NCBI GenBank assembly: GCA_031395645.1
Contig: JANNJM010000016.1
Span: 1 to 24,943, forward strand
DNA: 24,943 nt
Direction: 5' to 3'
From: SHZI01 sp031395645
GTDB taxonomy: Bacteria > Pseudomonadota > Gammaproteobacteria > Steroidobacterales > GCA-2729495
Shown here: in pieces, positions 15,275 through 23,363 of the stretch
Numbering within the stretch: position 1 is the stretch's first letter
Layout of the letters: each line of letters starts with the position of its first letter
Notes under the pieces: model-generated
Told to the model about the DNA's origin: nothing
The model's input: the letters and a program-made list of their open reading frames with translations, nothing else
Databases searched by the model: none
Program-made: the position numbers and the translations under genes

Positions 15275-16363
15275 CTAGGACTGGACCAGTACGCGGCCGT
15301 GGCGAACGAAGGGCGGGCGCACGATTCGTGCGGCCCGAAGTGCCGAGCGGATTTCCACCTGACACCCTCCCTCAGCAGCCACTGGCACGCGGGCGAGTGC
15401 GATGGACCGGTCCATGGTGGGGGAAAAACCGCCGCTGGTGATCACGCCTTCGCCGGCCGGGGTGAGCACCCGCTGGCCGTGGCGCATGATACCGCGATCT
15501 TCAAGAATCAGGCCGGTCAACTTCTCGGTTATGCCCACGACCTTTTGCTGCTCCAGGGCAGCTCGCCCGCGGAACAACCGCTCCTCGGGCCTGAACGCGA
15601 CCGTCCACGCCAGCGCGGACGTGAGTGGTGACGTGCCCCCGTCCATATCCTGACCGTAGAGGTTCAGCGCTGCTTCCAGCCGCAGTGTGTCACGGGCACC
15701 AAGGCCGCATCGGACGGCACCGGCCGCGACCAGCGCATTCCACAAGGCGAGCCCGGCCAGCGCGGGCAGCACCACTTCGAAACCATCCTCGCCCGTATAG
15801 CCGGTCCGCGCGACGAACAGATCGTCCAGCTGCACAGACTCGAAGGACTGCAATGCAAGCGCTGCGTTGCCGGCGCCGTAGGGCAGGAGTGGCGCTGCGA
15901 GCTCCCGCGCTGCAGGCCCCTGCACCGCCAGCATGAGCAGATCGTCCCGGTGCCGCAGCACGATGTCATCCCGGTCCGCGACGCGCGCCAGCCAGGCCAG
16001 ATCCTGTGCCCGGGTTGCCGCATTGACGACGAGACGGTACCGGTCGTCTCCCGTCCAATAGGCAATCAGGTCGTCCACCACGCCGCCGGCATCGTTGAGC
16101 ATGCAGCTGTAGAGCCCCTGCCCAGGCTTAACCAGCCTGCCAATATCGTTCGCCAGAAGGCGCGCCAGATACGCCCGAGCATCCGGGCCCATGACGTCCA
16201 CTACGGTCATGTGGGACACGTCAAAGATGCCGCAGGACTGCCGGACGGCATGATGTTCAGCAAGCGCCGAACCATAGTGGAGCGGCATGTCCCAGCCGCC
16301 GAATTCCACGATGCGGGCGCCAGCGGCCACATGCTCGGCGTAAAGCGGTGTCTGGTGTCCCAT
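15275..16363 (-). CDS. gcvT: aminomethyltransferase (glycine cleavage T protein)
   Basis: Transfers the methylene group from GcvH-bound aminomethyl-lipoate to tetrahydrofolate, releasing ammonia and making 5,10-methylene-THF. The 362-residue protein is of standard length. Motifs include GARIVEFGGWDMPLHY (15-30), IFDVSHM (46-52), and LNDAGGVVDDLI (89-100), with the catalytic acidic pair at 97-98, and YTGEDGFEV further on. The start at 16363 follows the ATP-grasp ligase stop by 18 bases, with AGGGA upstream. That gap is too short for a glycine riboswitch, so any glycine control must come from elsewhere. Confidence 0.96.
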   Translation of the reverse strand: MGHQTPLYAEHVAAGARIVEFGGWDMPLHYGSALAEHHAVRQSCGIFDVSHMTVVDVMGPDARAYLARLLANDIGRLVKPGQGLYSCMLNDAGGVVDDLIAYWTGDDRYRLVVNAATRAQDLAWLARVADRDDIVLRHRDDLLMLAVQGPAARELAAPLLPYGAGNAALALQSFESVQLDDLFVARTGYTGEDGFEVVLPALAGLALWNALVAAGAVRCGLGARDTLRLEAALNLYGQDMDGGTSPLTSALAWTVAFRPEERLFRGRAALEQQKVVGITEKLTGLILEDRGIMRHGQRVLTPAGEGVITSGGFSPTMDRSIALARVPVAAEGGCQVEIRSALRAARIVRPPFVRHGRVLVQS

Positions 16364-16381
16364 GATTCCCTGAGTCTCCCG

Positions 16382-17344
16382 TCAGTTCAGACCCGGCACT
16401 GCTACAGCAAGCGTCTGCATCGCGAACGCCACCCGCTGTTCCACGGACGCGCCAGCGGGCTCCGCTTCGACCAGGGCCAGCCGGGACCGCAGACCGCAGC
16501 GGTTGGCAATCTGGATGTTCAGACCGGGCCGCGCGTTCAGTTCCAGCAGCATCGGACCCTTGTCACGATCGAGAACGATATCCACTCCCAGATAGCCAAG
16601 CCCGGTAAGTTCGTAGCAGCGGGCGGCAAAGTGCAGGAGGTATTCCCACCGGGGAATCTGCAGACCCGCAATTGCGGCGCTGGTATCCGGGTGTTCCGTA
16701 AGTGCGGAATTGCCGATGACCGCATGGGTCGTCCGGCCGGTGGCAAGGTCGAGGCCGGCGCCAACGGCGCCCTGGTGCAGATTCGCCTTGCCGTGCGACC
16801 GGCGTGTCGGCAAGCGAACCATGCCCATCACAGGGTAACCACTCACCACGATGACCCGGATGTCGGGCACACCTCGAAACGCATGTTCGGCAAACGTGCT
16901 ATCGAACTTCACACAGTACTCGATCAGGGCGAGATCACGGTGCCCGCCAAGGCTGTACTGCCCGCTGATGATGTTGGACAGGTGATGCTCGATGTCGTCC
17001 TCGCCTAGCACCGAGCCGTCGACGAGCCTGTAGACGTTCCGGTCCTTGACCCGCGCAGAAACCACGAGAATGCCGTCGCCACCCGACCCCTGCGCGGGCT
17101 TAACCACGAAATCACGGTGCGACGCCAGGATCTTCGGCAGGTTGCGTACCTCCCGATGGCTGCTGATCACCCCATAGAGCTCCGGTACGGGCAGCCCGGC
17201 GGCAATGGCCAGGTTCTTGGTCGCGAGTTTATCGTCCACTAGCGGATACAGGCGGCGGGGGTTGTACCGCATGATGTACTGGCAGTTGCGCTCATTCAGC
17301 CCGACCACCCCGTTGGCGTGCAGTTTGCGGATCAGATTGAGCAT
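16382..17344 (-). CDS. RimK-related alpha-L-glutamate ligase-like ATP-grasp protein
   Basis: A 320-residue ATP-grasp enzyme of the RimK-related group (the family described as alpha-L-glutamate ligase-like). ATP-site residues are visible: Lys82 in VVKPAQGSGGDGI (81-92), Asp255 in YLGVDIVLD, and Glu268/Asn270 in LLELNARPGLNIQIAN (266-281), the Mg-ATP ligands. It should join a carboxylate to an amine through an acyl-phosphate; the substrate is unknown. It lies eight bases after a 7TM/inactive-transglutaminase protein. This pairing is a known recurrent one in proteobacteria, implying that the ligase works with that membrane protein. The zinc protease that often accompanies such pairs is not next to it here. 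It has a poor ribosome-binding site, suggesting coupling. Confidence 0.88.
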   Translation of the reverse strand: MLNLIRKLHANGVVGLNERNCQYIMRYNPRRLYPLVDDKLATKNLAIAAGLPVPELYGVISSHREVRNLPKILASHRDFVVKPAQGSGGDGILVVSARVKDRNVYRLVDGSVLGEDDIEHHLSNIISGQYSLGGHRDLALIEYCVKFDSTFAEHAFRGVPDIRVIVVSGYPVMGMVRLPTRRSHGKANLHQGAVGAGLDLATGRTTHAVIGNSALTEHPDTSAAIAGLQIPRWEYLLHFAARCYELTGLGYLGVDIVLDRDKGPMLLELNARPGLNIQIANRCGLRSRLALVEAEPAGASVEQRVAFAMQTLAVAVPGLN

Positions 17345-17352
17345 CGGTTCTG

Positions 17353-18876
17353 TCAGGTTGCCAGCGACTTGAAGCGCACCAGCTCCAGCAGCCGATAACC
17401 ACTGTACCGCCCGAGGAGGAGGCAGATGGCGAGTACCCAGAGCAGTAGTTCGGGAAAGACGAAGAACAAATGCTTGAGTACGTCGATTTCCATGACGCTA
17501 AAGCAGATTGCCGCGACAATCAGACTACCGACGCCCTGCTGGATTGCTTCGCTGGGGCCCCGCTCTTCCCAGACGATCGACATGCGCTCAATGGTCATCG
17601 TCAGGATGACCATCGGGAATAGCCCCACAGAGAGTCCCATATCCAGGCCCAACTGATTACTGACGATGCTGATCAGTGCCATCAGCAAAACGACAATGAT
17701 CAGTACCGAAGCAAGCCTGGGCACCAGCAGGAGACGCAGGTTTTCCATGAAGAAACGGAACAGGAGCCCAAGCGTTACGACGAGCGAAAAAAGAATGACG
17801 CCCGCGAGTACCTGGGTTTCGCGGAATGCGAGCGCGACCAGCACCGGCATGAACGTACCGAAGGTCGTCACGCCGACGACGTTGCGCAGGATGACCACCA
17901 CCAGCGCCCCGAGCGGGATCATGAGCAGCACGGCATACACGGCCTGGGTCTGGATGGGCAGGGAGAAGAGGGAAAAGTCGGCGATCCGTGATTGCACTGT
18001 CTGCGCACGGCGTGCGGCGACCAGCACGGGATCCACCTCATTGCGCTGGACTGAAAACCGGATATCTGTCTTGCCAGCGCCATCCATCGTGTAGAGCCGT
18101 TCGTCACCGCGCCACCAGGTCAGGAAATTCTCTGGCAGACCCTGGGCTCCAGTGGCTGGATCGAAATACAACCAGCGATCGCCATCATGCACCTCCAGCC
18201 ACGGCATGACCCGCGCCTGCCGCTCCCGGTCAACCAGATTCATGCCGTGCATGAGTCGTGCCGGAATCTGTGCCGCGGCCAGCACGATGACGGCCGTCCG
18301 GGCCCGCGAAGTGGGATCGGACTGGCCGGCCAGCAACACAGCTACGTTCTGGTCGCCGCCCGGTGCTGCCAGCCGTTTCAGCAGTTCCACGGTAAAGGAT
18401 GAAGGATCGGCGGACTGGTCCTGCACCTGGGCTACCAGCTCCCGCAGCGCCGTATCGAGGGGTTCACCAAGGACGGGTGGCGTTGGAAAAGGCGGGGTGG
18501 TGTCGTTCTCGGACTGCGTTGGATCTTTGTAGACTACCGCCCGGTAGTACAACGTCTGCGGACCCTGCGCCCGGCGAACTGCCCACTGCACCTGCCGGCC
18601 TCCGGCAACGTAGCGCGTCGTGAAGCCAAAGCCCCGGGACACGAAGTTTTCGTCAAGAATCGCAAATCCCGGGGTCAGTCCCGGGATCTGCAGAGTGGCC
18701 TTGACGGGCATGGCGCGTTCGCCCGCGTCGAACTGGATGGTGGCTTCTACCGTCCAGATGCGGGTCTCCTCCTGGGGCAACAGCGGATACCCGAGGACGC
18801 GCCACTTGTAGAGAAACAACGCACCGCCAATCAGCACCAGCGCCAGTGCCAGCATCCAGACTTTAGAACTCTGCAT
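17353..18876 (-). CDS. inactive transglutaminase fused to seven transmembrane helices
   Basis: A 507-residue membrane protein of the 7TM_transglut family. One N-terminal anchor helix (6-24) precedes a large extracytoplasmic region (about 30-300), then about seven membrane helices fill 310-490. The transglutaminase-like core is recognisable (AAQIPARLMHG at 201-211, then LEVHDGDRWLYFDPATG at 227-243). The catalytic Cys position holds small or polar residues and the usual HAW is MPW (224-226); only the Asp (239) remains, so it cannot be a working enzyme and probably binds a peptide or protein. The frame is open to 18939, but the ATG at 18876, giving the short anchor, fits better; it overlaps ubiI by 14 bases. 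It pairs with the ATP-grasp ligase downstream. Confidence 0.88.
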   Translation of the reverse strand: MQSSKVWMLALALVLIGGALFLYKWRVLGYPLLPQEETRIWTVEATIQFDAGERAMPVKATLQIPGLTPGFAILDENFVSRGFGFTTRYVAGGRQVQWAVRRAQGPQTLYYRAVVYKDPTQSENDTTPPFPTPPVLGEPLDTALRELVAQVQDQSADPSSFTVELLKRLAAPGGDQNVAVLLAGQSDPTSRARTAVIVLAAAQIPARLMHGMNLVDRERQARVMPWLEVHDGDRWLYFDPATGAQGLPENFLTWWRGDERLYTMDGAGKTDIRFSVQRNEVDPVLVAARRAQTVQSRIADFSLFSLPIQTQAVYAVLLMIPLGALVVVILRNVVGVTTFGTFMPVLVALAFRETQVLAGVILFSLVVTLGLLFRFFMENLRLLLVPRLASVLIIVVLLMALISIVSNQLGLDMGLSVGLFPMVILTMTIERMSIVWEERGPSEAIQQGVGSLIVAAICFSVMEIDVLKHLFFVFPELLLWVLAICLLLGRYSGYRLLELVRFKSLAT

Positions 18877-20110
18877 GCGATCCGGCCGCCTGCTCTGCCA
18901 GCAGGTACTTGATAAAGGGCAGGCGGTCCACGGCCCCAAGACCTGCGGTGGCCAGACGCGTCAGCGTGGCAGAATCACTGGTAAACACGCGGTGCAATCC
19001 TTCCATCGCCGCCATCGTGAGCAGGTTGGCCCCCTTGCGCCGCCGCTCGTACCGGCGCAGGACCAGTGCGTCGCCCGGGTCCGCCAGCGGCTGGCCTAGC
19101 AAATGTGTCGCCAGCGTCTCGGCCAGCACGGCGGCATCCTGCAGCCCGAGATTGATGCCTTGCCCCGCAAGCGGGTGCACCTGGTGTGCAGCATCGCCGA
19201 TCAGGGCGAAACGCTCTCCAGTGTAACGATGGGTGTGGCGCGCGGCCAGCGGCAGGGCGAGTCGCGGGGTGGTCACGCGCAGATTGCCAAGTACACCGCC
19301 AGTCGCCGCGGTCAGCCGCGCGCTGAAGTCATCGTTTGAAAGCGCGGCGAGCTCGCTGGCTTCGGCGTCGAAGCATGACCACACGACCGACGAGCGTCCG
19401 TCAGCTAGCGGCAGCAGGGCCACGGGGCCACCACGGGTAAAACACTGCCAGGCCGTGCGCTGGTGGGGACGCTCACTTTCCACATGGGCCACCACAGCCG
19501 ACTGCCCGTACGCCCTGCCGGTGGACGGCAGCTGTAGCTCAGCCCTCACCCAGGAATCGGCACCGTCGGCGCCCACCAGCAAACGGGCTCGCAGGTGCGT
19601 ACCGTCTTGCAGTGTCACGGTCACGGCATCAGCTTCCCTGGCCAGCGCGACAGGTGCCGAGTTCGTGATCAGGGTGACGACCCTACCAGTTGGCGCCGCG
19701 AGGGCGCTCCAGAGGCCCAGCCGCAGCCAGTCATGCTCCACGATGTAACCGAGCGCGGCTGCGCCGCTATCGGCCGCGTCGAAGCCAATGCTCCCGGCGC
19801 CGAACGGTCTGCTATCCGACTGCCACACCCGCATGCGTTCGAAGGGCGCCGCGCGCCCCGCTGGCAGCGTCTGCCAGGCACCGCTGGCCGCGAGAATCAC
19901 CTGCCCCGCAGGCGCGATTGCAAAGACCCGCAGGCCGGTCTCGGCAGCCGCGTCGAGTGTCCTCGGCGCCTGTGCTTCGAGGACGCCGATACCCAGAGGC
20001 GTGCGGTGATTCCGCAGCAGGCGCTGGAGGAGGCCAGCGCATGCGAGGCCGGCCACACCACCGCCAACGATGAGTACGTCAAAGTCGGAGCGGATTGCAC
20101 CGCCCTTCAC
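18863..20110 (-). CDS. ubiI: ubiquinone-biosynthesis FAD monooxygenase (UbiI/VisC-like)
   Basis: A 415-residue class A flavoprotein monooxygenase of the UbiH/UbiF/VisC/COQ6 family, which hydroxylates the aromatic ring of the ubiquinone precursor at the membrane. It shows the FAD GxGxxG region LIVGGGVAGLACAG near the N-terminus, the GADGADS motif in mid-protein, and GDAAHQVHPLAGQGINLGLQDAA, the C-terminal FAD site. Position after ubiH, as in E. coli, argues for UbiI (C5 hydroxylase) rather than UbiF, but regioselectivity cannot be proven from sequence. There is no ATG near the N-terminus; the start is GTG at 20110, overlapping the ubiH stop as GTGA. Its end overlaps the 7TM gene by 14 bases. 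Confidence 0.87.
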   Translation of the reverse strand: MKGGAIRSDFDVLIVGGGVAGLACAGLLQRLLRNHRTPLGIGVLEAQAPRTLDAAAETGLRVFAIAPAGQVILAASGAWQTLPAGRAAPFERMRVWQSDSRPFGAGSIGFDAADSGAAALGYIVEHDWLRLGLWSALAAPTGRVVTLITNSAPVALAREADAVTVTLQDGTHLRARLLVGADGADSWVRAELQLPSTGRAYGQSAVVAHVESERPHQRTAWQCFTRGGPVALLPLADGRSSVVWSCFDAEASELAALSNDDFSARLTAATGGVLGNLRVTTPRLALPLAARHTHRYTGERFALIGDAAHQVHPLAGQGINLGLQDAAVLAETLATHLLGQPLADPGDALVLRRYERRRKGANLLTMAAMEGLHRVFTSDSATLTRLATAGLGAVDRLPFIKYLLAEQAAGSHAEF

Positions 20111-21363
20111 GGGAGCAGGCCCCGGGAGAGTCGGGTGCGTCGGCCGGCGAGACCCATCGTCTGCCGAGCCAGCAGGCGCTTGGCTCCAGGGGCCGTGTCG
20201 AACAGCAGCAACCCCAGGCCACGCAGTGGCCCCATCACATCGCCCGGGCCGGTAAGGCCGAAGAGCCGGATCAGGCCGTCGGTGAACGCCACCACCTTGC
20301 GTTGATCGGGGCGGCGCCAACTGGCGTAGCGGTCCAGGAGTTCGGTCTGGCCGGGGTCGGATCGACCAACGGCCTGCCGGACCTCCTCGGCCACCAGTTC
20401 TGCCAACGCGGCCGCATCCCGCAAGCCCAGGTTGTAACCCTGACCGGCCACGGGGTGCAGGCCATGAGCCGCATTGCCGACCACGGCCACCCGGTGGGCC
20501 GTGACTGCCGCGGCCTCGACGAGCTCCAGGGGGTAGCGGCTCCGCACGCCGACCCTCAGGAGCCGCCCCAGGCGGAATCCGAACTCGCGCTGGAGCAACT
20601 CGATAAACGCCGGGTCTGGCAGTGCGAACACCTCTTCGGCAATGGCAGCACGCCGGGTGAGGACGAACACGTATCTGCTCCCACCAGCCGGCAACAGCGC
20701 GATCGGCCCGTCGGCCGTGAAGCGTTCGTAGGCCACCTCGGGCTTTGGAGCCGCTACGGCTACGCTGCCTACAATCGCGGTTTGTGCGTACGGCCGTGTC
20801 CGTGCCGCGATTCCTAATGACTCGCGCAGCGGCGAACCGGCGCCGTCCGCCACGACCAGCAATCTCGTGCGGATTTCGGTGTTCACGCCATCCTGCGCGA
20901 CATGCACACCCAGACTGTCCGGCGACTGATCGACTCGGGTCACCCGGGCTGGCGAGCGTACCGTTACGTAGGAGCTCGTACTGATCGCGTGCCACAGGGC
21001 CGCGCCCAGCAGCCTGTTCTCCACCACGTAGCCGAGGGCCTCGCCACCGTCCTCGTCAGCATCGATAACGGTCGTCCCGAGTCGCCCGCGCTCGGAAACG
21101 TGAATCCGGCGAATCGGCGTTGCGTGTCCAGCCACCTCGGGCCAGATACCGAGCGTCGCAAGAATGTGCTGGCTGCTCCGGGACAGCGCTGTAGTCCGGG
21201 TATCGAAACTCGGCTGGCCGGGACTGCCCGCCGGAATCTGCTCGACGAGGATTACGCGGAGCGGCAACCCGGCCAACGCGGCCGCGAGGCTGGCGCCTAC
21301 CATGCCGCCCCCGGCAATGAGCACGTCGCAGTCAGTAGTCGTGGCGTCATCGCGGACGGTCAT
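20107..21363 (-). CDS. ubiH: 2-octaprenyl-6-methoxyphenol hydroxylase
   Basis: A 418-residue FAD-dependent monooxygenase of ubiquinone synthesis. Motifs: dinucleotide loop AGGGMVGASLAAAL (17-30), the ADGAGSPLRE stretch, and GNAAHGLHPVAGQGYNLGLRDAAAL, where the GN start is typical of UbiH rather than UbiI or UbiF. The C-terminus (LRGLGLLLFDTAPGAKRLLA then MGLAGR) is also UbiH-like. The ATG at 21363 overlaps the pepP stop as ATGA, and its own stop overlaps the ubiI start as GTGA, so pepP-ubiH-ubiI are chained in translation. This is the same order as in E. coli. Confidence 0.93.
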   Translation of the reverse strand: MTVRDDATTTDCDVLIAGGGMVGASLAAALAGLPLRVILVEQIPAGSPGQPSFDTRTTALSRSSQHILATLGIWPEVAGHATPIRRIHVSERGRLGTTVIDADEDGGEALGYVVENRLLGAALWHAISTSSYVTVRSPARVTRVDQSPDSLGVHVAQDGVNTEIRTRLLVVADGAGSPLRESLGIAARTRPYAQTAIVGSVAVAAPKPEVAYERFTADGPIALLPAGGSRYVFVLTRRAAIAEEVFALPDPAFIELLQREFGFRLGRLLRVGVRSRYPLELVEAAAVTAHRVAVVGNAAHGLHPVAGQGYNLGLRDAAALAELVAEEVRQAVGRSDPGQTELLDRYASWRRPDQRKVVAFTDGLIRLFGLTGPGDVMGPLRGLGLLLFDTAPGAKRLLARQTMGLAGRRTRLSRGLLP

Positions 21364-22682
21364 TGAACTGCTGCGCCAATCAGTGCTTCGATGACGTCGG
21401 GGTCCCGGGGCAGATCGCGCGTCAGCACGTCGGATCCTTCACGGGTGACGAGCACGTCATCCTCGATCCGGATGCCAATGTTCCACCACCGCTTCGGCAC
21501 GCCGCGCGTGCCGGGGGGTATATACACGCCCGGTTCGACCGTAAGCACCATGCCCGGCTCCAGCACACGCCACTGGTCAGCAATCTTGTAGTCGCCGACG
21601 TCGTGCACGTCCATACCGAGCCAGTGTCCGGTGCGGTGCATGAAGAATTTCTGATAGGCCCTGGAGCGGATGAGTGCGGGCACTGCGCCTTCGAGCAGGC
21701 CGATCTTCTTGAGGCCTTTCGTCACCCCACGGACGGCCGCCTCGTGGGGTTCGCTCCAGGAATTGCCAGGGACCACAGCGGCCAGGGCGGCTTCGTGAGC
21801 TTCCAGCACCACCTCGTAGATGGCCCGCTGCTCCGGCGTGAAACGGCCATTTACGGGATACGTGCGCGTCACATCCGAGGCGTAGTAGTCGTACTCGCAG
21901 CCGGCATCTACGAGCAACAGGTCACCGTCTTCCATGCGCCGATTGTTGGCATGGTAGTGCAGGATGCAGGAATTGGCCCCGGACCCGATGATCGGCAGGT
22001 ACGAGGGCTGCGCGCCGTGCATGCGGAACTCGTGCAGGAATTCTGCTTCGATCTGGTATTCGAAAAGTCCCGGACGGCACACGCTCATGGCCCGCCGGTG
22101 GGCCTGGACGGCGATCCGTGCCGACCGGCGCATCGTCGCTACCTCCTCCCGACTCTTGTAGAGACGCAGGTCATGCAGGAAGTGATCAAGCGCGATGAAT
22201 TCGTCTGGCGTGTGCGGCCCGGTACCACCATGGGTCCGGAGTCGGGACACCCAGCTGACCAGGCGCTGATCAAACTCGGGGTGGGCACCCATGGTGTAGA
22301 AAACCCTCTCGCACCCGCCCATGATTTTCGGCAAGACCTCCTCGACTGCGCCGATTGGATAGGCGGCATCCGCTGCGTAATCGGTAACGGCGTTGTCGGG
22401 GCCAGCACGGGTGCCGTCCCAGGCTTCCTTTTCAGGGTCGCGTTCCCGACAGAACAGCATGTATTCACCTTCGGGCCGGCCCGGGGCCAGCACCACCACA
22501 GCGTCGGGCTCGGCAAGGCCAGTGAGGTAGTAGAAATCGCTATCCTGACGATAGGGATACAGGACATCCCGGTTGCGCAAACGGGGCTGGGCAGCCGGCA
22601 GAATCGCGATCGAGCCCTTGCCCATCATGCGCATCAGTTGTCTGCGACGGCGAAGAAATTCATCACTGTTCATCGTTGGCAT
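21360..22682 (-). CDS. pepP: Xaa-Pro aminopeptidase
   Basis: A 440-residue cytosolic dimetal aminopeptidase that removes N-terminal residues preceding proline. All five metal ligands are present: Asp259 (LLLVDAGCEYD), Asp270 (ASDVTRTYP), His353 (HRTGHWLGMDVHD), Glu383 (TVEPGVYIP) and Glu407 (GIRIEDD); these match the spacing of E. coli PepP. The N-terminal creatinase-like domain is complete. The start may be 22682 or the ATG three codons on at 22673; the first lies two bases after the ygfB stop. It is the second gene of the ygfB-pepP-ubiH-ubiI order shared with E. coli. Confidence 0.96.
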   Translation of the reverse strand: MPTMNSDEFLRRRRQLMRMMGKGSIAILPAAQPRLRNRDVLYPYRQDSDFYYLTGLAEPDAVVVLAPGRPEGEYMLFCRERDPEKEAWDGTRAGPDNAVTDYAADAAYPIGAVEEVLPKIMGGCERVFYTMGAHPEFDQRLVSWVSRLRTHGGTGPHTPDEFIALDHFLHDLRLYKSREEVATMRRSARIAVQAHRRAMSVCRPGLFEYQIEAEFLHEFRMHGAQPSYLPIIGSGANSCILHYHANNRRMEDGDLLLVDAGCEYDYYASDVTRTYPVNGRFTPEQRAIYEVVLEAHEAALAAVVPGNSWSEPHEAAVRGVTKGLKKIGLLEGAVPALIRSRAYQKFFMHRTGHWLGMDVHDVGDYKIADQWRVLEPGMVLTVEPGVYIPPGTRGVPKRWWNIGIRIEDDVLVTREGSDVLTRDLPRDPDVIEALIGAAVQ

Positions 22683-22684
22683 CT

Positions 22685-23278
22685 TCAGTGCCTGCCGGCG
22701 GACCGCACGCGTTGCCGGACGGCTAAAAACTCCTCGTAGATCAGCTGCACGCTGACGCGGACGTATTCGACGAGTTCGGCATAGGCCACCTCGGCTTCGA
22801 TCTCGGTCTGGTCGTCCCCAACCGCCGCCTGGGCCAGTTCACCGAAGTCACGAAGCACTTCCGCCGTGGTGTCGCTGTTCAGCTCGGCTTCCGCATCGCC
22901 GACACGCGCTGCGACGAAGAGCCCATGGTTGAATCCCTGGCACCACTGGGCCAGACCGTCGACCCTTTCAGCCAGCGGCTCAGTATCCGCCGGCAGCAAG
23001 GGTTGAAAGTTCATCTCGGCTTCTTCCAGCACAAGGCGGCTGTGGACCGCCAGTGCACTGAGCACCGCCCCGGCTTGCCTGGCGACCTCAGGATTCGCCT
23101 GGGCGCCAGCCAGGGTTTCGGCGATCCACGCGGACTCTCCCCCGTCGCCCAGCCCACAAACCAGCCCACAGAGGGTACCGTGGCTTTCGGCGGGATCGGC
23201 AGCCGCCTCCGCGCGACGCAGGGCGGCGTCAACTTCGTCGAATGACGGGCAAACTTCAGTCGTCGGGGTATTTAACAT
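22685..23278 (-). CDS. ygfB: YgfB/UPF0149 family protein
   Basis: A 197-residue, acidic, all-helical protein of the UPF0149 family. Its helices include ESHGTLCGLVCG near residues 32-43, the segment WCQGFNHGLFVA in the middle, and a C-terminal helix VAYAELVEYVRVSVQLIYEEF. The family has a YgfB crystal structure but its role is poorly defined; in Pseudomonas aeruginosa YgfB has been tied to regulation of ampDh3 and beta-lactam resistance. The gene heads the long minus-strand run and stands two bases before pepP. No clear ribosome-binding site precedes the ATG at 23278. Divergent from the zapB-like gene. Confidence 0.9.
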   Translation of the reverse strand: MLNTPTTEVCPSFDEVDAALRRAEAAADPAESHGTLCGLVCGLGDGGESAWIAETLAGAQANPEVARQAGAVLSALAVHSRLVLEEAEMNFQPLLPADTEPLAERVDGLAQWCQGFNHGLFVAARVGDAEAELNSDTTAEVLRDFGELAQAAVGDDQTEIEAEVAYAELVEYVRVSVQLIYEEFLAVRQRVRSAGRH

Positions 23279-23327
23279 GTTGCGGGACCGGCTCTTTATC
23301 CTGGCGCCGTGCCAAACCTCATTGCAT

Positions 23328-23357
23328 TTGACCCTGGCCGTAAGGTGACACTATATT
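23328..23357 (+). promoter_or_regulatory. promoter for the zapB-like / zapA operon
   Basis: TTGACC (23328-23333), an 18-base spacer, and TATATT (23352-23357) form a good sigma-70-type promoter. Initiation six to eight bases after the -10 falls at 23363-23365, which is the ATG of the zapB-like gene (23364). No Shine-Dalgarno sequence lies between, so the message may be leaderless. Confidence 0.65.
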
Positions 23358-23363
23358 GACTTC

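Noticed and set aside
12298..15278. Very long open frames on the plus strand opposite gcvPB, gcvPA and gcvH (12298-13785 and 13545-15278).
   Set aside because: They lie wholly antisense to genes with complete family motifs. Their translations are rich in Arg, His and Gly without any recognisable domain, as expected for shadows in GC-rich DNA.
16364..16381. Glycine riboswitch before gcvT.
   Set aside because: Only 18 bases are available and no aptamer-like sequence is seen.
21363..22739. Open frame of about 458 codons on the plus strand opposite pepP.
   Set aside because: It mirrors the pepP codon phase, has no recognisable motif and no ribosome-binding site; pepP has all five metal ligands.
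23279..23340. TGGCAC on the minus strand upstream of ygfB, resembling the -24 half of a sigma-54 promoter.
   Set aside because: No matching TTGC half lies at the right spacing, so it is treated as chance.
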